A stretch of 16,409 bases of DNA, from positions 1 through 16,409 of the forward strand of contig JAEWNM010000315.1 in NCBI GenBank assembly GCA_023392755.1, given 5' to 3'. The notes below the pieces were generated by a model. It was given only the letters and a program-made list of their open reading frames with translations, made no database searches and had not been told where the DNA came from. The position numbers were made by a program, and so were the translations under genes. Shown here in pieces: positions 6,306-13,620 of the stretch (position 1 is its first letter; every line of letters starts with the position of its first letter). The DNA comes from Bacillota bacterium. GTDB taxonomy: Bacteria > Bacillota > Clostridia > Christensenellales > Aristaeellaceae.

Positions 6306-7595
6306 ATGTGGAATCCTCATATCGAAATGTGCGGCAGGGAGGACATGCGCGCGCTTCAGCTAAAGCGGCTGCAATGGTCAGTTCGCCATGCCTATGACAA
6401 CGTACCCATGTACCGTGAAAAAATGCGAAAAATCGGTTTGAAGCCGGAAGATATCCGGTCGCTTTCGGATATTGCGCTGATTCCGCTGACCAGCAAGCTG
6501 GAGCTTCGGGAACAGTATCCCTTCAAGCTTCTTGCGGTGCCCATGAAACAGGTGGTGCGCATACACGCCTCCAGCGGCACTACGGGCAAGCCCATCACAG
6601 CGGGGTATACAAAGGCCGATCTGGATATGTGGGCGGAGAATATCGCCCGCATCGTGGCGGCCGCCGGGGTCACGGCGGAGGATATTGCTCAGATATCCTT
6701 TGGCTATACGCTGTTCACCGGCGCCTTTGGGCTGCACGGCGGGCTGGAAATGGTGGGCGCGGCCATCATCCCCATTTCCGGGGGCAATACCGAGAGGCAG
6801 ATCAACATCATGCGCGATTTCGGCTCTACCGCGCTGATATGCACCCCCAGCTATGCCATGTATATGGCGGAGGTGGCGGAATCAATGGGGGCCATGGAGG
6901 ATATTCATCTTCGGGTGGGGTTGTTTGGCGGCGAAGGCTCCACCGAGGAGATGCGGGCGGAGATAGAGCGGCGCTGGGGCATACTGGCTACCGAAAATTA
7001 CGGCCTGACAGAAATCATCGGCCCCGGCGTGTCCGGGGAGTGCGCCTGCAAGCAGGGCATGCACATCAATGAAGACCACTTCTATCCCGAAATCATTGAC
7101 CCGGATACGGGGGAAGTGCTGCCGGATGGCATGGAGGGAGAGCTGGTGCTGACCACGCTGACCAAGGAGGCGCAGCCAACGCTTCGCTACCGTACCAGAG
7201 ACATTACGCGCCTCATTTACGAGCCCTGCGCCTGCGGGCGCACGCTTGTGCGCATGGAGAAAATCAAAGGCCGCAGCGACGATATGCTGATTATACGCGG
7301 CGTGAACGTGTTCCCTTCCCAGATAGAAAGCGTGCTGATGAACCAGCCGGGCATCGGGCCGCATTATGAGATCGTGGTGGACCGCCGCAACTATATCGAT
7401 CATCTGGAAGTGAAAACGGAGCTCATTGACGGCGGCCTTTTGGAAAAGTGGAGCGAGCTGGAGGCATTGCAAAAGCGCATTCAGGGTGAAATGCGAACCA
7501 TTTTGGGGATTGATGTGCAGGTCACCTTCGCTTCGCCCAACACCCTCAAGCGCTTTGAGGGCAAAGCCAAACGTGTAACGGATTTAAGAAAGTAA
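6306..7595 (+). CDS. paaK: Phenylacetate-CoA ligase family protein (first copy)
   Basis: This is an AMP-forming aryl-acid:CoA ligase that interconverts an arylacetate, ATP and CoA with arylacetyl-CoA, AMP and PPi. The 429 residues fit the family length of about 430. Motifs are the phosphate loop ASSGTTGKP (88-96), ENYGLTE (230-236), RYRTRD (294-299), a CACGR knuckle (308-312), the hinge GRSDDMLIIRG (322-332), and the C-terminal GKAKR (419-423) expected to hold the catalytic Lys. The ATG at 6306 follows GGAAGGAG (6288-6295) and yields the standard N-terminus (MWNPHIE). The gene is 37 bases ahead of iorA, so they probably share a transcript. The exact substrate (phenyl-, hydroxyphenyl- or indole-acetate) cannot be read from the sequence. 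Next to iorAB it could run towards free acid and ATP during amino-acid fermentation, or towards CoA ester for aromatic amino-acid synthesis. Confidence 0.9.
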   Translation: MWNPHIEMCGREDMRALQLKRLQWSVRHAYDNVPMYREKMRKIGLKPEDIRSLSDIALIPLTSKLELREQYPFKLLAVPMKQVVRIHASSGTTGKPITAGYTKADLDMWAENIARIVAAAGVTAEDIAQISFGYTLFTGAFGLHGGLEMVGAAIIPISGGNTERQINIMRDFGSTALICTPSYAMYMAEVAESMGAMEDIHLRVGLFGGEGSTEEMRAEIERRWGILATENYGLTEIIGPGVSGECACKQGMHINEDHFYPEIIDPDTGEVLPDGMEGELVLTTLTKEAQPTLRYRTRDITRLIYEPCACGRTLVRMEKIKGRSDDMLIIRGVNVFPSQIESVLMNQPGIGPHYEIVVDRRNYIDHLEVKTELIDGGLLEKWSELEALQKRIQGEMRTILGIDVQVTFASPNTLKRFEGKAKRVTDLRK

Positions 7596-7632
7596 CTTTA
7601 TTTCGTAGTTGTTAAGGATGTGCGTAGAGCTT

Positions 7633-9357
7633 ATGAAGAAACTGATGCTGGGCAATGAGGCTGTGGCCAGGGGTGCGTTTGAAGCGGGGGTCAGGGTGGT
7701 ATCCAGCTATCCCGGAACCCCCAGCACCGAAATCACCGAGTACGCCGCTTTGTATGAGGATATAAACTGCGAGTGGGCGCCCAATGAAAAGGTGGCCGCC
7801 GAAGTGGCCTTTGGCGCGGCCATGGCTGGGGCGCGCAGCATGACCTGCATGAAGCACGTTGGCGTGAACGTTGCGGCGGATCCCTTGTTTACAGCCGCCT
7901 ATACGGGTGTGCGCGGCGGCTTGGCGGTTGTATGCGCCGACGACCCGGCCATGCATTCCAGCCAAAATGAACAGGACAGCCGCTATTATGCAAGAGCGGC
8001 CCACATCCCCATGCTGGAGCCGTCGGACAGCCAGGAATGCAAGGATTTTCTGAAACTGGCCCTTTCACTCAGCGAGCGGTACGATACGCCCGTGTTCCTG
8101 CGCCTGACCACCCGCATCGCCCATGCCCGGTCCGCCGTGCAGCTGGAGGAAAAGGCGGATGCGGAAGTGAAGCCTTACCAGCGGGATTTCATGAAGTATG
8201 TCATGATGCCCGGCATGGCACGAAAGCGCCATGTGGCGGTGGAACAGCGGATGAACGCGCTCATGGAGGACGCAAACAGCCTTCCGGTCAACCGTGCGGA
8301 GATGGGGGATGCATCCCTTGGCGTCATTTGCAGCGGGGCATGCTACGCCTATGTGAAGGAGGCGCTGCCTTCCGCCAGCGTATTGAAGCTGGGTTTGGTC
8401 CACCCGCTGCCCCGGAAGCTGATTGAGGATTTCGCGGGGAAGGTAGACAGGCTGGTTGTAATCGAGGAACTGGAGCCGGTGATTGAGCAGCAGGTGGCTT
8501 CCTGGGGGATTGCTGTGGAAGGCAAGGGCCTTACCGGCCTGCAGGGGGAACTGTCCGTCAGCCGGATACGGCGCATATTTGGCCAGGAGGCATCTTTGGA
8601 GCCGCAGGATGCGCTGCCCGCCAGGCCGCCGGTGCTATGCCCCGGCTGTCCCCACCGGGGTGCTTTCTACGCCATGAAAAAGCTGAAACTCAACGTGATG
8701 GGGGATATCGGCTGCTATACCATGGCCGCGCTGCCGCCGCTTTCCATGCTGGACGCCTGCCTGTGCATGGGGGCCAGCATCGGCATGGCCTTTGGCGCGG
8801 AAAAGGCCCAGGGCAGGGAATTCTCCCGCCATGCCGTAGCGGTTTTGGGCGACAGCACTTTCATCCACAGCGGCATCACCCCTTTAATTGACGCGGTTTA
8901 CAACGGTGGCAGTATTACCGTGGTGATACTGGACAACCGCATCACCGGCATGACAGGGCACCAGCAAAACCCCGCCACCGGTAAAAACATACTGGGCGAG
9001 CCTGCGCCCCAGCTTGATCTGGAGGCGCTTTGCGCCGCCTGCGGCGTTTTGCATGTGCGGGTGGTGGACCCCTTTGACCAGAAGGAAATGCAAAAGGCGC
9101 TGAGGGAGGAAACCGCCCGGGAGGCGGTATCCGTTATCATCGCAAGAAGGCCCTGCGTGCTGCTTTTGAAGGAGAAAACCATTCCTGCCACCGTGAAGGA
9201 TTGCCGCAACTGTGGCGTGTGCCTGGGCCTTGGGTGCCCGGCTATCGAGCGGGGGGAACAGGGAGTTGGCATTAACGGCGCGCTGTGCGTGGATTGCGGC
9301 TTGTGCGTGGAAGTTTGCCCCTTTGGAGCGATTCATGAGGGGAGGGAAAGCAAATGA
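7633..9357 (+). CDS. iorA: Indolepyruvate:ferredoxin oxidoreductase, alpha subunit
   Basis: This is the large subunit of an oxygen-sensitive, thiamine-diphosphate enzyme that converts arylpyruvates, CoA and oxidised ferredoxin into arylacetyl-CoA, CO2 and reduced ferredoxin. The 574 residues show the family order: a pyrimidine-binding domain (SSYPGTPSTEI, 24-34), a middle domain, CPGCPHRGAFYA (336-347), a TPP motif starting GDSTF (407-411) and ending LDNRITGMTGHQ, and a C-terminal two-cluster ferredoxin domain. The latter has Cys 524, 527, 530, 535 and Cys 552, 555, 558, 562. All expected cluster ligands are present. The ATG at 7633 gives the usual MKKLMLGNEA start, although its ribosome site is weak (AAGGA about 14 bases upstream). 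In-frame starts at 7609 (TTG) and 7618 have none better. It overlaps iorB by four bases (ATGA), which suggests translational coupling of the two subunits. Confidence 0.95.
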   Translation: MKKLMLGNEAVARGAFEAGVRVVSSYPGTPSTEITEYAALYEDINCEWAPNEKVAAEVAFGAAMAGARSMTCMKHVGVNVAADPLFTAAYTGVRGGLAVVCADDPAMHSSQNEQDSRYYARAAHIPMLEPSDSQECKDFLKLALSLSERYDTPVFLRLTTRIAHARSAVQLEEKADAEVKPYQRDFMKYVMMPGMARKRHVAVEQRMNALMEDANSLPVNRAEMGDASLGVICSGACYAYVKEALPSASVLKLGLVHPLPRKLIEDFAGKVDRLVVIEELEPVIEQQVASWGIAVEGKGLTGLQGELSVSRIRRIFGQEASLEPQDALPARPPVLCPGCPHRGAFYAMKKLKLNVMGDIGCYTMAALPPLSMLDACLCMGASIGMAFGAEKAQGREFSRHAVAVLGDSTFIHSGITPLIDAVYNGGSITVVILDNRITGMTGHQQNPATGKNILGEPAPQLDLEALCAACGVLHVRVVDPFDQKEMQKALREETAREAVSVIIARRPCVLLLKEKTIPATVKDCRNCGVCLGLGCPAIERGEQGVGINGALCVDCGLCVEVCPFGAIHEGRESK

Positions 9358-9926
9358 AAAACCCCGTGTTTGATATGGTGATCGTGGGCGTGGGCGGCCA
9401 GGGCACGCTGCTGGCCAGCAAGATTCTGGGCTTCATCGCCCTGGATAACGGTTGCGACGTGAAGGTCAGCGAGGTTCATGGGATGGCCCAGCGGGGCGGC
9501 AGCGTTATTACCCACGTCAGGGTGGGGGAAAAGGTGCATGCGCCGCTTGTTTCCTCCGGCAGCGCTGATTATCTTCTTGCCTTTGAGGAGCTGGAGGCGG
9601 CCAGGGCGATACACTTTTTGAAGCCCGGCGGAACGCTGATTTCAAACGCCCAGCGTATTTTGCCCATGCCAGTGATTATCGGGGCGGCAAAATACCCCGA
9701 AGAGCCATTGTGCGAATCATTGGAGGTTTGCCGCATGCAGAGGCTGGACGCGCTGGCCATGGCCGAAAAGTGCGGCAGCCAGCGGGTGGTGAACCTTGTG
9801 CTGCTTGGAGCATTATCAAAGCATTTGCCCTGGGAAAAGGATGTATGGCACAAGGCCATAGCCGCCTGTGTGCCACCCAAAACGCTTCAAATCAATATTG
9901 CTGCATTTGACATGGGCGCGCAATAA
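9354..9926 (+). CDS. iorB: Indolepyruvate:ferredoxin oxidoreductase, beta subunit
   Basis: This is the small subunit that pairs with IorA. The 190-residue product is a pyruvate-ferredoxin oxidoreductase gamma-type domain, with the glycine loop GVGGQGTLLASK (12-23), the conserved SEVHGMAQRGGSV segment (39-51), ADYLLAFEELEA (71-82) and a PGGTLI turn (91-96). The length is normal for stand-alone IorB. The start ATG overlaps the iorA stop (ATGA), and GAGGGGAGGG shortly upstream serves as ribosome site. It is followed after 29 bases by the second ligase gene, so the four genes from 6306 to 11257 probably form one operon. Nothing suggests inactivation. Confidence 0.94.
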   Translation: MKNPVFDMVIVGVGGQGTLLASKILGFIALDNGCDVKVSEVHGMAQRGGSVITHVRVGEKVHAPLVSSGSADYLLAFEELEAARAIHFLKPGGTLISNAQRILPMPVIIGAAKYPEEPLCESLEVCRMQRLDALAMAEKCGSQRVVNLVLLGALSKHLPWEKDVWHKAIAACVPPKTLQINIAAFDMGAQ

Positions 9927-9955
9927 CACAACAAAGGAAAAAGGGGAGTGACAGC

Positions 9956-11257
9956 ATGCATCTGTACTGGAATAAAACCATGGAGTGTTTGCCCCGGGAG
10001 CAGTTGCGGGAGCTTATGGGCGAGCGCCTTCGCGCCGTGGTGCGCAGGGTATATGAAAACGTGCCCTTCTACCGCACAAAGATGCAGGAGCTGGGCGTAA
10101 CGCCCCAGGATATACGGGGCGTGGAGGATATTGCGCTGCTGCCCTTTACGGAAAAGGAGGATTTGCGCAACAATTATCCCTTTGGTTTGTTTGCCGTACC
10201 CCAGTCGGAAATTGTGCGCATTCACGCCTCCAGCGGAACGACCGGCAAGCCTTCTGTGGCCGGCTATACCAGCGGCGACATAGACCGCTGGGCGGAGCTG
10301 ATGGCCAGGGCCATGTATTGCGCCGGGGTAACGAAAAACGACGTGGTGCAGGTGGCTTACGGCTATGGCCTGTTCACTGGCGGCCTGGGCGCCCATTACG
10401 GCGCGGAGCGGGTGGGAGCCTCCGTCATCCCCATGAGCGGCGGCAACACCCAAAGGCAATTGATGCTGATGGAGGATTTTGGCTCCACGGCGCTGTGCTG
10501 CACGCCCTCCTATGCTGTGAACCTGGCCGAATCGCTGCACAATGCGGGCATTTCCCTGGACCGCATCAGGCTCAAGGCCGGCATCTTCGGCGCGGAGCCC
10601 TGGACAGAGGCCATGCGGGACAAGATTGAGGATATGCTTCATATCGACGCGCTGAACGTGTACGGGTTGAGCGAGGTCATGGGCCCCGGCGTGAGCATGG
10701 AATGCCTGGAGAAAAAGGGCATGCACATCTGGGAGGATCATTTCCTGCCCGAAGTCATCGGCCCGGGCGGGGAAAGCCTGCCTTACGGCCAGGAGGGTGA
10801 TCTTACCTTCACCACCCTTACCAAGCACGGCATGCCGCTGCTCCGCTACCGTACCCACGATTTGACGACACTTACCGATGAGCTCTGTGCCTGCGGCCGC
10901 ACCCATGTGCGCATGGGCCGCATTACCGGGCGTACAGACGACATGCTGATCATAAGGGGCGTCAACGTTTTCCCGTCCCAGATCGAGCAGGCGCTTTTGC
11001 AGGTGCCGGGCATTGAACCCCATTATCAGATTATGGTGGACCGCATCGGAGCCATGGATACCGTGGAGGTGCAGGTGGAGCTCAGCCCCCATCTGGTGGG
11101 CGACACCGTGAAGGCATTGGAGGCTTTGCAACAAAGGGTGGCGGCCCAGCTGGCATCCAGCGCCCTCATTCACGCGGAGGTGAAGCTTTGCCAGCCCGGC
11201 AGCCTGCCCCGCAGCGAGGGTAAGGCTAAACGGGTGATTGACCGGCGCAAATTATGA
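9956..11257 (+). CDS. paaK: Phenylacetate-CoA ligase family protein (second copy)
   Basis: This is a paralogue of the ligase at 6306-7595 with the same chemistry: adenylation of an arylacetate and transfer to CoA, or the reverse. The 433 residues carry ASSGTTGKPS (91-100), NVYGLSE (234-240), RYRTHD (297-302), CACGR (311-315), GRTDDMLIIRG (325-335) and EGKAKR (421-426). The two copies align along their whole length without major gaps but differ around the presumed acyl pocket, for example FGYTLFTGAFG versus YGYGLFTGGLG, so different substrates are plausible. The ATG at 9956 is preceded by GGGGAG at about 9941-9946. It is the last gene of the operon, and no clear terminator follows. That both ligases flank one oxidoreductase suggests division of labour, not simple redundancy, but this is inference. 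Confidence 0.9.
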   Translation: MHLYWNKTMECLPREQLRELMGERLRAVVRRVYENVPFYRTKMQELGVTPQDIRGVEDIALLPFTEKEDLRNNYPFGLFAVPQSEIVRIHASSGTTGKPSVAGYTSGDIDRWAELMARAMYCAGVTKNDVVQVAYGYGLFTGGLGAHYGAERVGASVIPMSGGNTQRQLMLMEDFGSTALCCTPSYAVNLAESLHNAGISLDRIRLKAGIFGAEPWTEAMRDKIEDMLHIDALNVYGLSEVMGPGVSMECLEKKGMHIWEDHFLPEVIGPGGESLPYGQEGDLTFTTLTKHGMPLLRYRTHDLTTLTDELCACGRTHVRMGRITGRTDDMLIIRGVNVFPSQIEQALLQVPGIEPHYQIMVDRIGAMDTVEVQVELSPHLVGDTVKALEALQQRVAAQLASSALIHAEVKLCQPGSLPRSEGKAKRVIDRRKL

Positions 11258-11293
11258 CGTTGCTTTTGGCTTCCAATTGTGCCCATCATCCCC

Positions 11294-11314
11294 ATGGGCG
11301 ATGGGCGATGGGCG
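11294..11314. repeat. Three perfect tandem copies of the heptamer ATGGGCG
   Basis: Copies occupy 11294-11300, 11301-11307 and 11308-11314. The unit also has complementary sequence just upstream (GCCCATC, 11281-11287), so GCCCATC can pair with either of two GATGGGC copies (11300-11306 or 11307-11313). It lies 36 bases after the second ligase. It may be a slippage-prone spacer, a protein-binding cluster, or an alternative-pairing hairpin. No T-run follows. Confidence 0.75.
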
Positions 11315-11344
11315 TGGTACCAGTATTGAATGACCACTCCTCGA

Positions 11345-11357
11345 CTTGCCAGGCAAG
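11345..11357. promoter_or_regulatory. Palindrome CTTGCC-A-GGCAAG
   Basis: A perfect 6-1-6 palindrome. The one-base centre excludes an RNA hairpin of full length, so if it is functional a dimeric DNA-binding protein is the likelier reader. It is about 65 bases upstream of the candidate promoter for the ACT-domain gene. No known operator was recognised. Confidence 0.35.
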
Positions 11358-11363
11358 GCTCAT

Positions 11364-11410
11364 GATGCCGTTATCGCGGGTTTTGAAAAGGCGAATCATC
11401 CGCCGGCATC
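11364..11410 (+). repeat. Hairpin GATGCCG...GCGG / CCGC-CGGCATC in the intergenic spacer
   Basis: GATGCCG (11364-11370) and GCGG (11376-11379) pair with the contiguous CCGC and CGGCATC (11400-11410), leaving a five-base bulge and a loop of about 20 bases. There is no T-run, so a terminator role for the upstream operon is doubtful. Confidence 0.45.
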
Positions 11411-11420
11411 AAAATTCCTT

Positions 11421-11447
11421 TTGAATGGGAAGCATATGGTGTATACT
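11421..11447 (+). promoter_or_regulatory. Candidate promoter of the ACT-alr-rsmD-coaD gene set
   Basis: TTGAAT (11421-11426) and TATACT (11442-11447) are 15 bases apart; reading the -35 one base to the left (TTTGAA) gives 16. The predicted start near 11454 would leave a short leader carrying AAGGAGG. The spacing is slightly short, so confidence is moderate. Confidence 0.4.
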
Positions 11448-11478
11448 GACAGCAAAGGGATCAGAAGGAGGCGGGATC

Positions 11479-11910
11479 ATGTACGTCAAGCAGATTTCTG
11501 TATTCATTGAAAACACGCCGGGCCGCCTGGCGGACTTCACCAGGCTGCTGGGGGAAAACCGGATCGACCTTGTTTCCCTGTCCATTGCCGATACCACCCA
11601 CTTTGGCATTTTGCGGGGCATTGTGGCCGACTATGAGCGGGCGGAAAAGCTTATCAGCGAGGCGGGCTATACCGTGCGCCTGACCGATGTGCTGGCCGCC
11701 TCCGTGCCGGATGAGCCCGGCGGGCTGGCCAAGGTTCTTGGCATGCTTTCGGAAAACGGAATCAGCATCGAATATTTGTACAGCTTTGTCAGAAACGCCG
11801 GGAAGAACGCGCTGATCATCTTTAGGGTGGAGGAAATCGAAAAAGCCGCCCAGGTGCTCAAGGATAACGGCGTGCGGCTTTTGGCCCAGGAAGAGGTCAG
11901 GCACCTGTAA
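11479..11910 (+). CDS. Tandem ACT-domain protein
   Basis: A small cytoplasmic protein of 143 residues made of two ACT domains (about 4-68 and 72-140), each with the beta-alpha-beta start seen in amino-acid-sensing ACT modules (ISVFIENTPGRLADFTRLL; then ASVPDEPGGLAKVLGML). No catalytic domain is attached. From memory, such stand-alone double-ACT proteins recur beside phenylacetate-CoA ligase genes in anaerobic bacteria and archaea, so a role in binding an aromatic or other amino acid and modulating that pathway is plausible but unproven. The ATG at 11479 has AAGGAGG at 11465-11471, seven bases upstream. The open frame extends upstream to 11425, overlapping the promoter, and is not used. It is 221 bases after the ligase operon and 26 bases before alr, so it probably heads the next transcript. 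Confidence 0.85.
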   Translation: MYVKQISVFIENTPGRLADFTRLLGENRIDLVSLSIADTTHFGILRGIVADYERAEKLISEAGYTVRLTDVLAASVPDEPGGLAKVLGMLSENGISIEYLYSFVRNAGKNALIIFRVEEIEKAAQVLKDNGVRLLAQEEVRHL

Positions 11911-11936
11911 TCCATTGCGAAAAAGAAGGCCGATGC

Positions 11937-13043
11937 ATGCAATACCGCAAAAACGAGCGGGTGGTGGATCTGCAGGCCATCCGCGACAATGTACATGCTT
12001 TAAAGGAAGCCGTGGGTTCAAAAGTACAATTGATGGCCGTGGTCAAGGCGGATGCCTATGGCCACGGCATCGTTCAAGTGGCGAAGGCAGCCCTTTGGGC
12101 AGGCTCGTCCTTTCTCGGGGTAGCCACGCCGGACGAGGGTGTGCTGCTGCGGGAAAGCAATGTTAAGGCGCCCATTCTGGTGTTCGGCGCGCTGGCCAGG
12201 GACGGGGCGGAGGCGGCGGTGCGATATGGATTGACGCAAACCGTCTGCAGGGCGGATATGGTCAGGTGGCTCCGGGAAGAATGCCAAAGGCAGAACCGGG
12301 AAGCCTATGTCCACCTGAAGGTCGATACGGGCATGGGCCGCATCGGTGTGCGAACACAGGCGGAAGCGTTGGCGGTAACAGATGCGTTGCAAAATGCCCC
12401 GCAGGTGAAGCTCACCGGGGCTTACACTCATTTTGCCGATGCCGATGGAAGCGATGAATGCTTCACCCTCTCGCAATTGGCCGGTTTTGAGTACATTTGC
12501 CAAAAACTTACGCAAAATATCCGGTTTCATGCCGCCAACAGTGCCGCCGCGCTGCGCTTTCCCCAAACGTATTTTGATATGGTACGGACAGGCATCGCAT
12601 TGTACGGCTGTCCGCCCGTGAAGACGGATGTACCTTTGCGCCCCGCTATGCGCTGGGTGACGGAGGTGATTCATATCAAGGAAATTGGGCCCGGTGACAC
12701 CGTCAGCTATGGCCGCACCTTTACAGCCGAAACAAGCATGCGGGTGGCCACGCTGCCGGTGGGCTACGGCGACGGCTACCACCGCATGCTGTCAAACCGC
12801 GGGAAGGTGCTGATCGGCGGGGCGGAGGCCCCCATCCTGGGCCGCGTCTGCATGGATCAGACGATGGTGGATGTAACCAATATACCGGATGCCCTTCCCG
12901 GCTCGGAGGCGGTTCTGCTGGGCAGGCAGGGCAATAACGAGATCACCGCCGACCAAATGGGACGGTGGGCCGGCACCATCAGCTATGAGGTTTTGCTGGC
13001 GCCTACCGCCCGTGTAACAAGAAGATATGAGCATGACGAATGA
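11937..13043 (+). CDS. alr: Alanine racemase
   Basis: A PLP-dependent fold-type III enzyme that interconverts L- and D-alanine and supplies D-Ala for peptidoglycan. The 368 residues match family length. Visible motifs are the PLP lysine in AVVKADAYGHG (Lys 37), the KVDTGMGRIG segment (128-137), THFADAD (164-170), HAANSAA (198-204), the catalytic tyrosine in VSYGR (Tyr 258), VGYGDGY, and RVCMDQ. The start at 11937 follows AGAAGG (11924-11929) by seven bases. A second ATG four bases upstream (11933) is out of frame. The end overlaps the next gene, which suggests coupling. It is 26 bases after the ACT-domain gene. All catalytic residues are present. Confidence 0.97.
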   Translation: MQYRKNERVVDLQAIRDNVHALKEAVGSKVQLMAVVKADAYGHGIVQVAKAALWAGSSFLGVATPDEGVLLRESNVKAPILVFGALARDGAEAAVRYGLTQTVCRADMVRWLREECQRQNREAYVHLKVDTGMGRIGVRTQAEALAVTDALQNAPQVKLTGAYTHFADADGSDECFTLSQLAGFEYICQKLTQNIRFHAANSAAALRFPQTYFDMVRTGIALYGCPPVKTDVPLRPAMRWVTEVIHIKEIGPGDTVSYGRTFTAETSMRVATLPVGYGDGYHRMLSNRGKVLIGGAEAPILGRVCMDQTMVDVTNIPDALPGSEAVLLGRQGNNEITADQMGRWAGTISYEVLLAPTARVTRRYEHDE

Positions 13044-13605
13044 AGAGAAGGCAGCCCTGCGCAGGGCTATGCGGTCGCTGCCAGATCCCCTGGAGCGCTT
13101 GGCGGAGGGGGAGGCGGCGGCATCGTGCCTTGCGGGCTGGCCCGTGTTTCAGAACGCCGGAACGGTGGGCTGTTATGCTGCCATGGGATACGAAATTGAT
13201 ACCCGGCCTGTTTTGGAAACGATTGTGAAGGCCGGGAAAACACTGGCGCTGCCCAAAACCCATGAAAAAGGCGTCATGGAGTTTCGTCGGGTATTGGACC
13301 CGGCCTTTTTGCGCCCGGGGCGATGGAATATAATGGAGCCTGGAGATGAGGCGGAGGTCATAGCGCCGGAGGACCTGTCGCTTGTATTGATTCCGGCCCT
13401 GGCGGTGGATATCGGCGGCCGCCGGTTGGGCCAGGGGGGCGGCTATTATGACAGGTATCTGCCCAAAACCCGCTGCCCGCTGGCTGCCCTTGTGCTGTCC
13501 AGGCAGGTTGTCCCCGCCGTACCTTGCGGGGAACGGGATTATTTGGTACAATGGATTATCACAGGCAAGGGCATCCTGCCGGCTTTGATTTCGGCAAGGG
13601 CATAG
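13033..13605 (+). CDS. 5-formyltetrahydrofolate cyclo-ligase
   Basis: This enzyme uses ATP to convert 5-formyl-THF into 5,10-methenyl-THF, recovering a storage or inhibitory folate form. The product of about 190 residues fits the family (YgfA/YqgN type). Diagnostic features are the N-terminal KAALRRAMR helix, the GCYAAMGYEIDT strand-loop with the folate-contacting Glu, LIPALAVD, and the nucleotide-binding signature GRRLGQGGGYYDRYL. Two in-frame ATGs compete. 13033 is preferred because AAGAAG (13019-13024) sits eight bases upstream, while it is only two bases from 13027. Either choice overlaps the alr end (by 11 or 17 bases), so translation is probably coupled. The gene is followed after 15 bases by a membrane protein gene. 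No defects were seen. Confidence 0.93.
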   Translation: MTNEEKAALRRAMRSLPDPLERLAEGEAAASCLAGWPVFQNAGTVGCYAAMGYEIDTRPVLETIVKAGKTLALPKTHEKGVMEFRRVLDPAFLRPGRWNIMEPGDEAEVIAPEDLSLVLIPALAVDIGGRRLGQGGGYYDRYLPKTRCPLAALVLSRQVVPAVPCGERDYLVQWIITGKGILPALISARA

Positions 13606-13620
13606 AAAGGAACTGTTCCC

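Noticed and set aside
6345..11257. Possible recent duplication of the ligase gene
   Set aside because: The two copies differ throughout, including near motifs, so the duplication is old or the copies were acquired separately. No long identical stretch was noticed.
11307..11320. T-box-like TGGTACC after GGGCG
   Set aside because: The full T-box antiterminator motif with GCG after TGGNACC is missing, and there is no specifier stem or terminator downstream.
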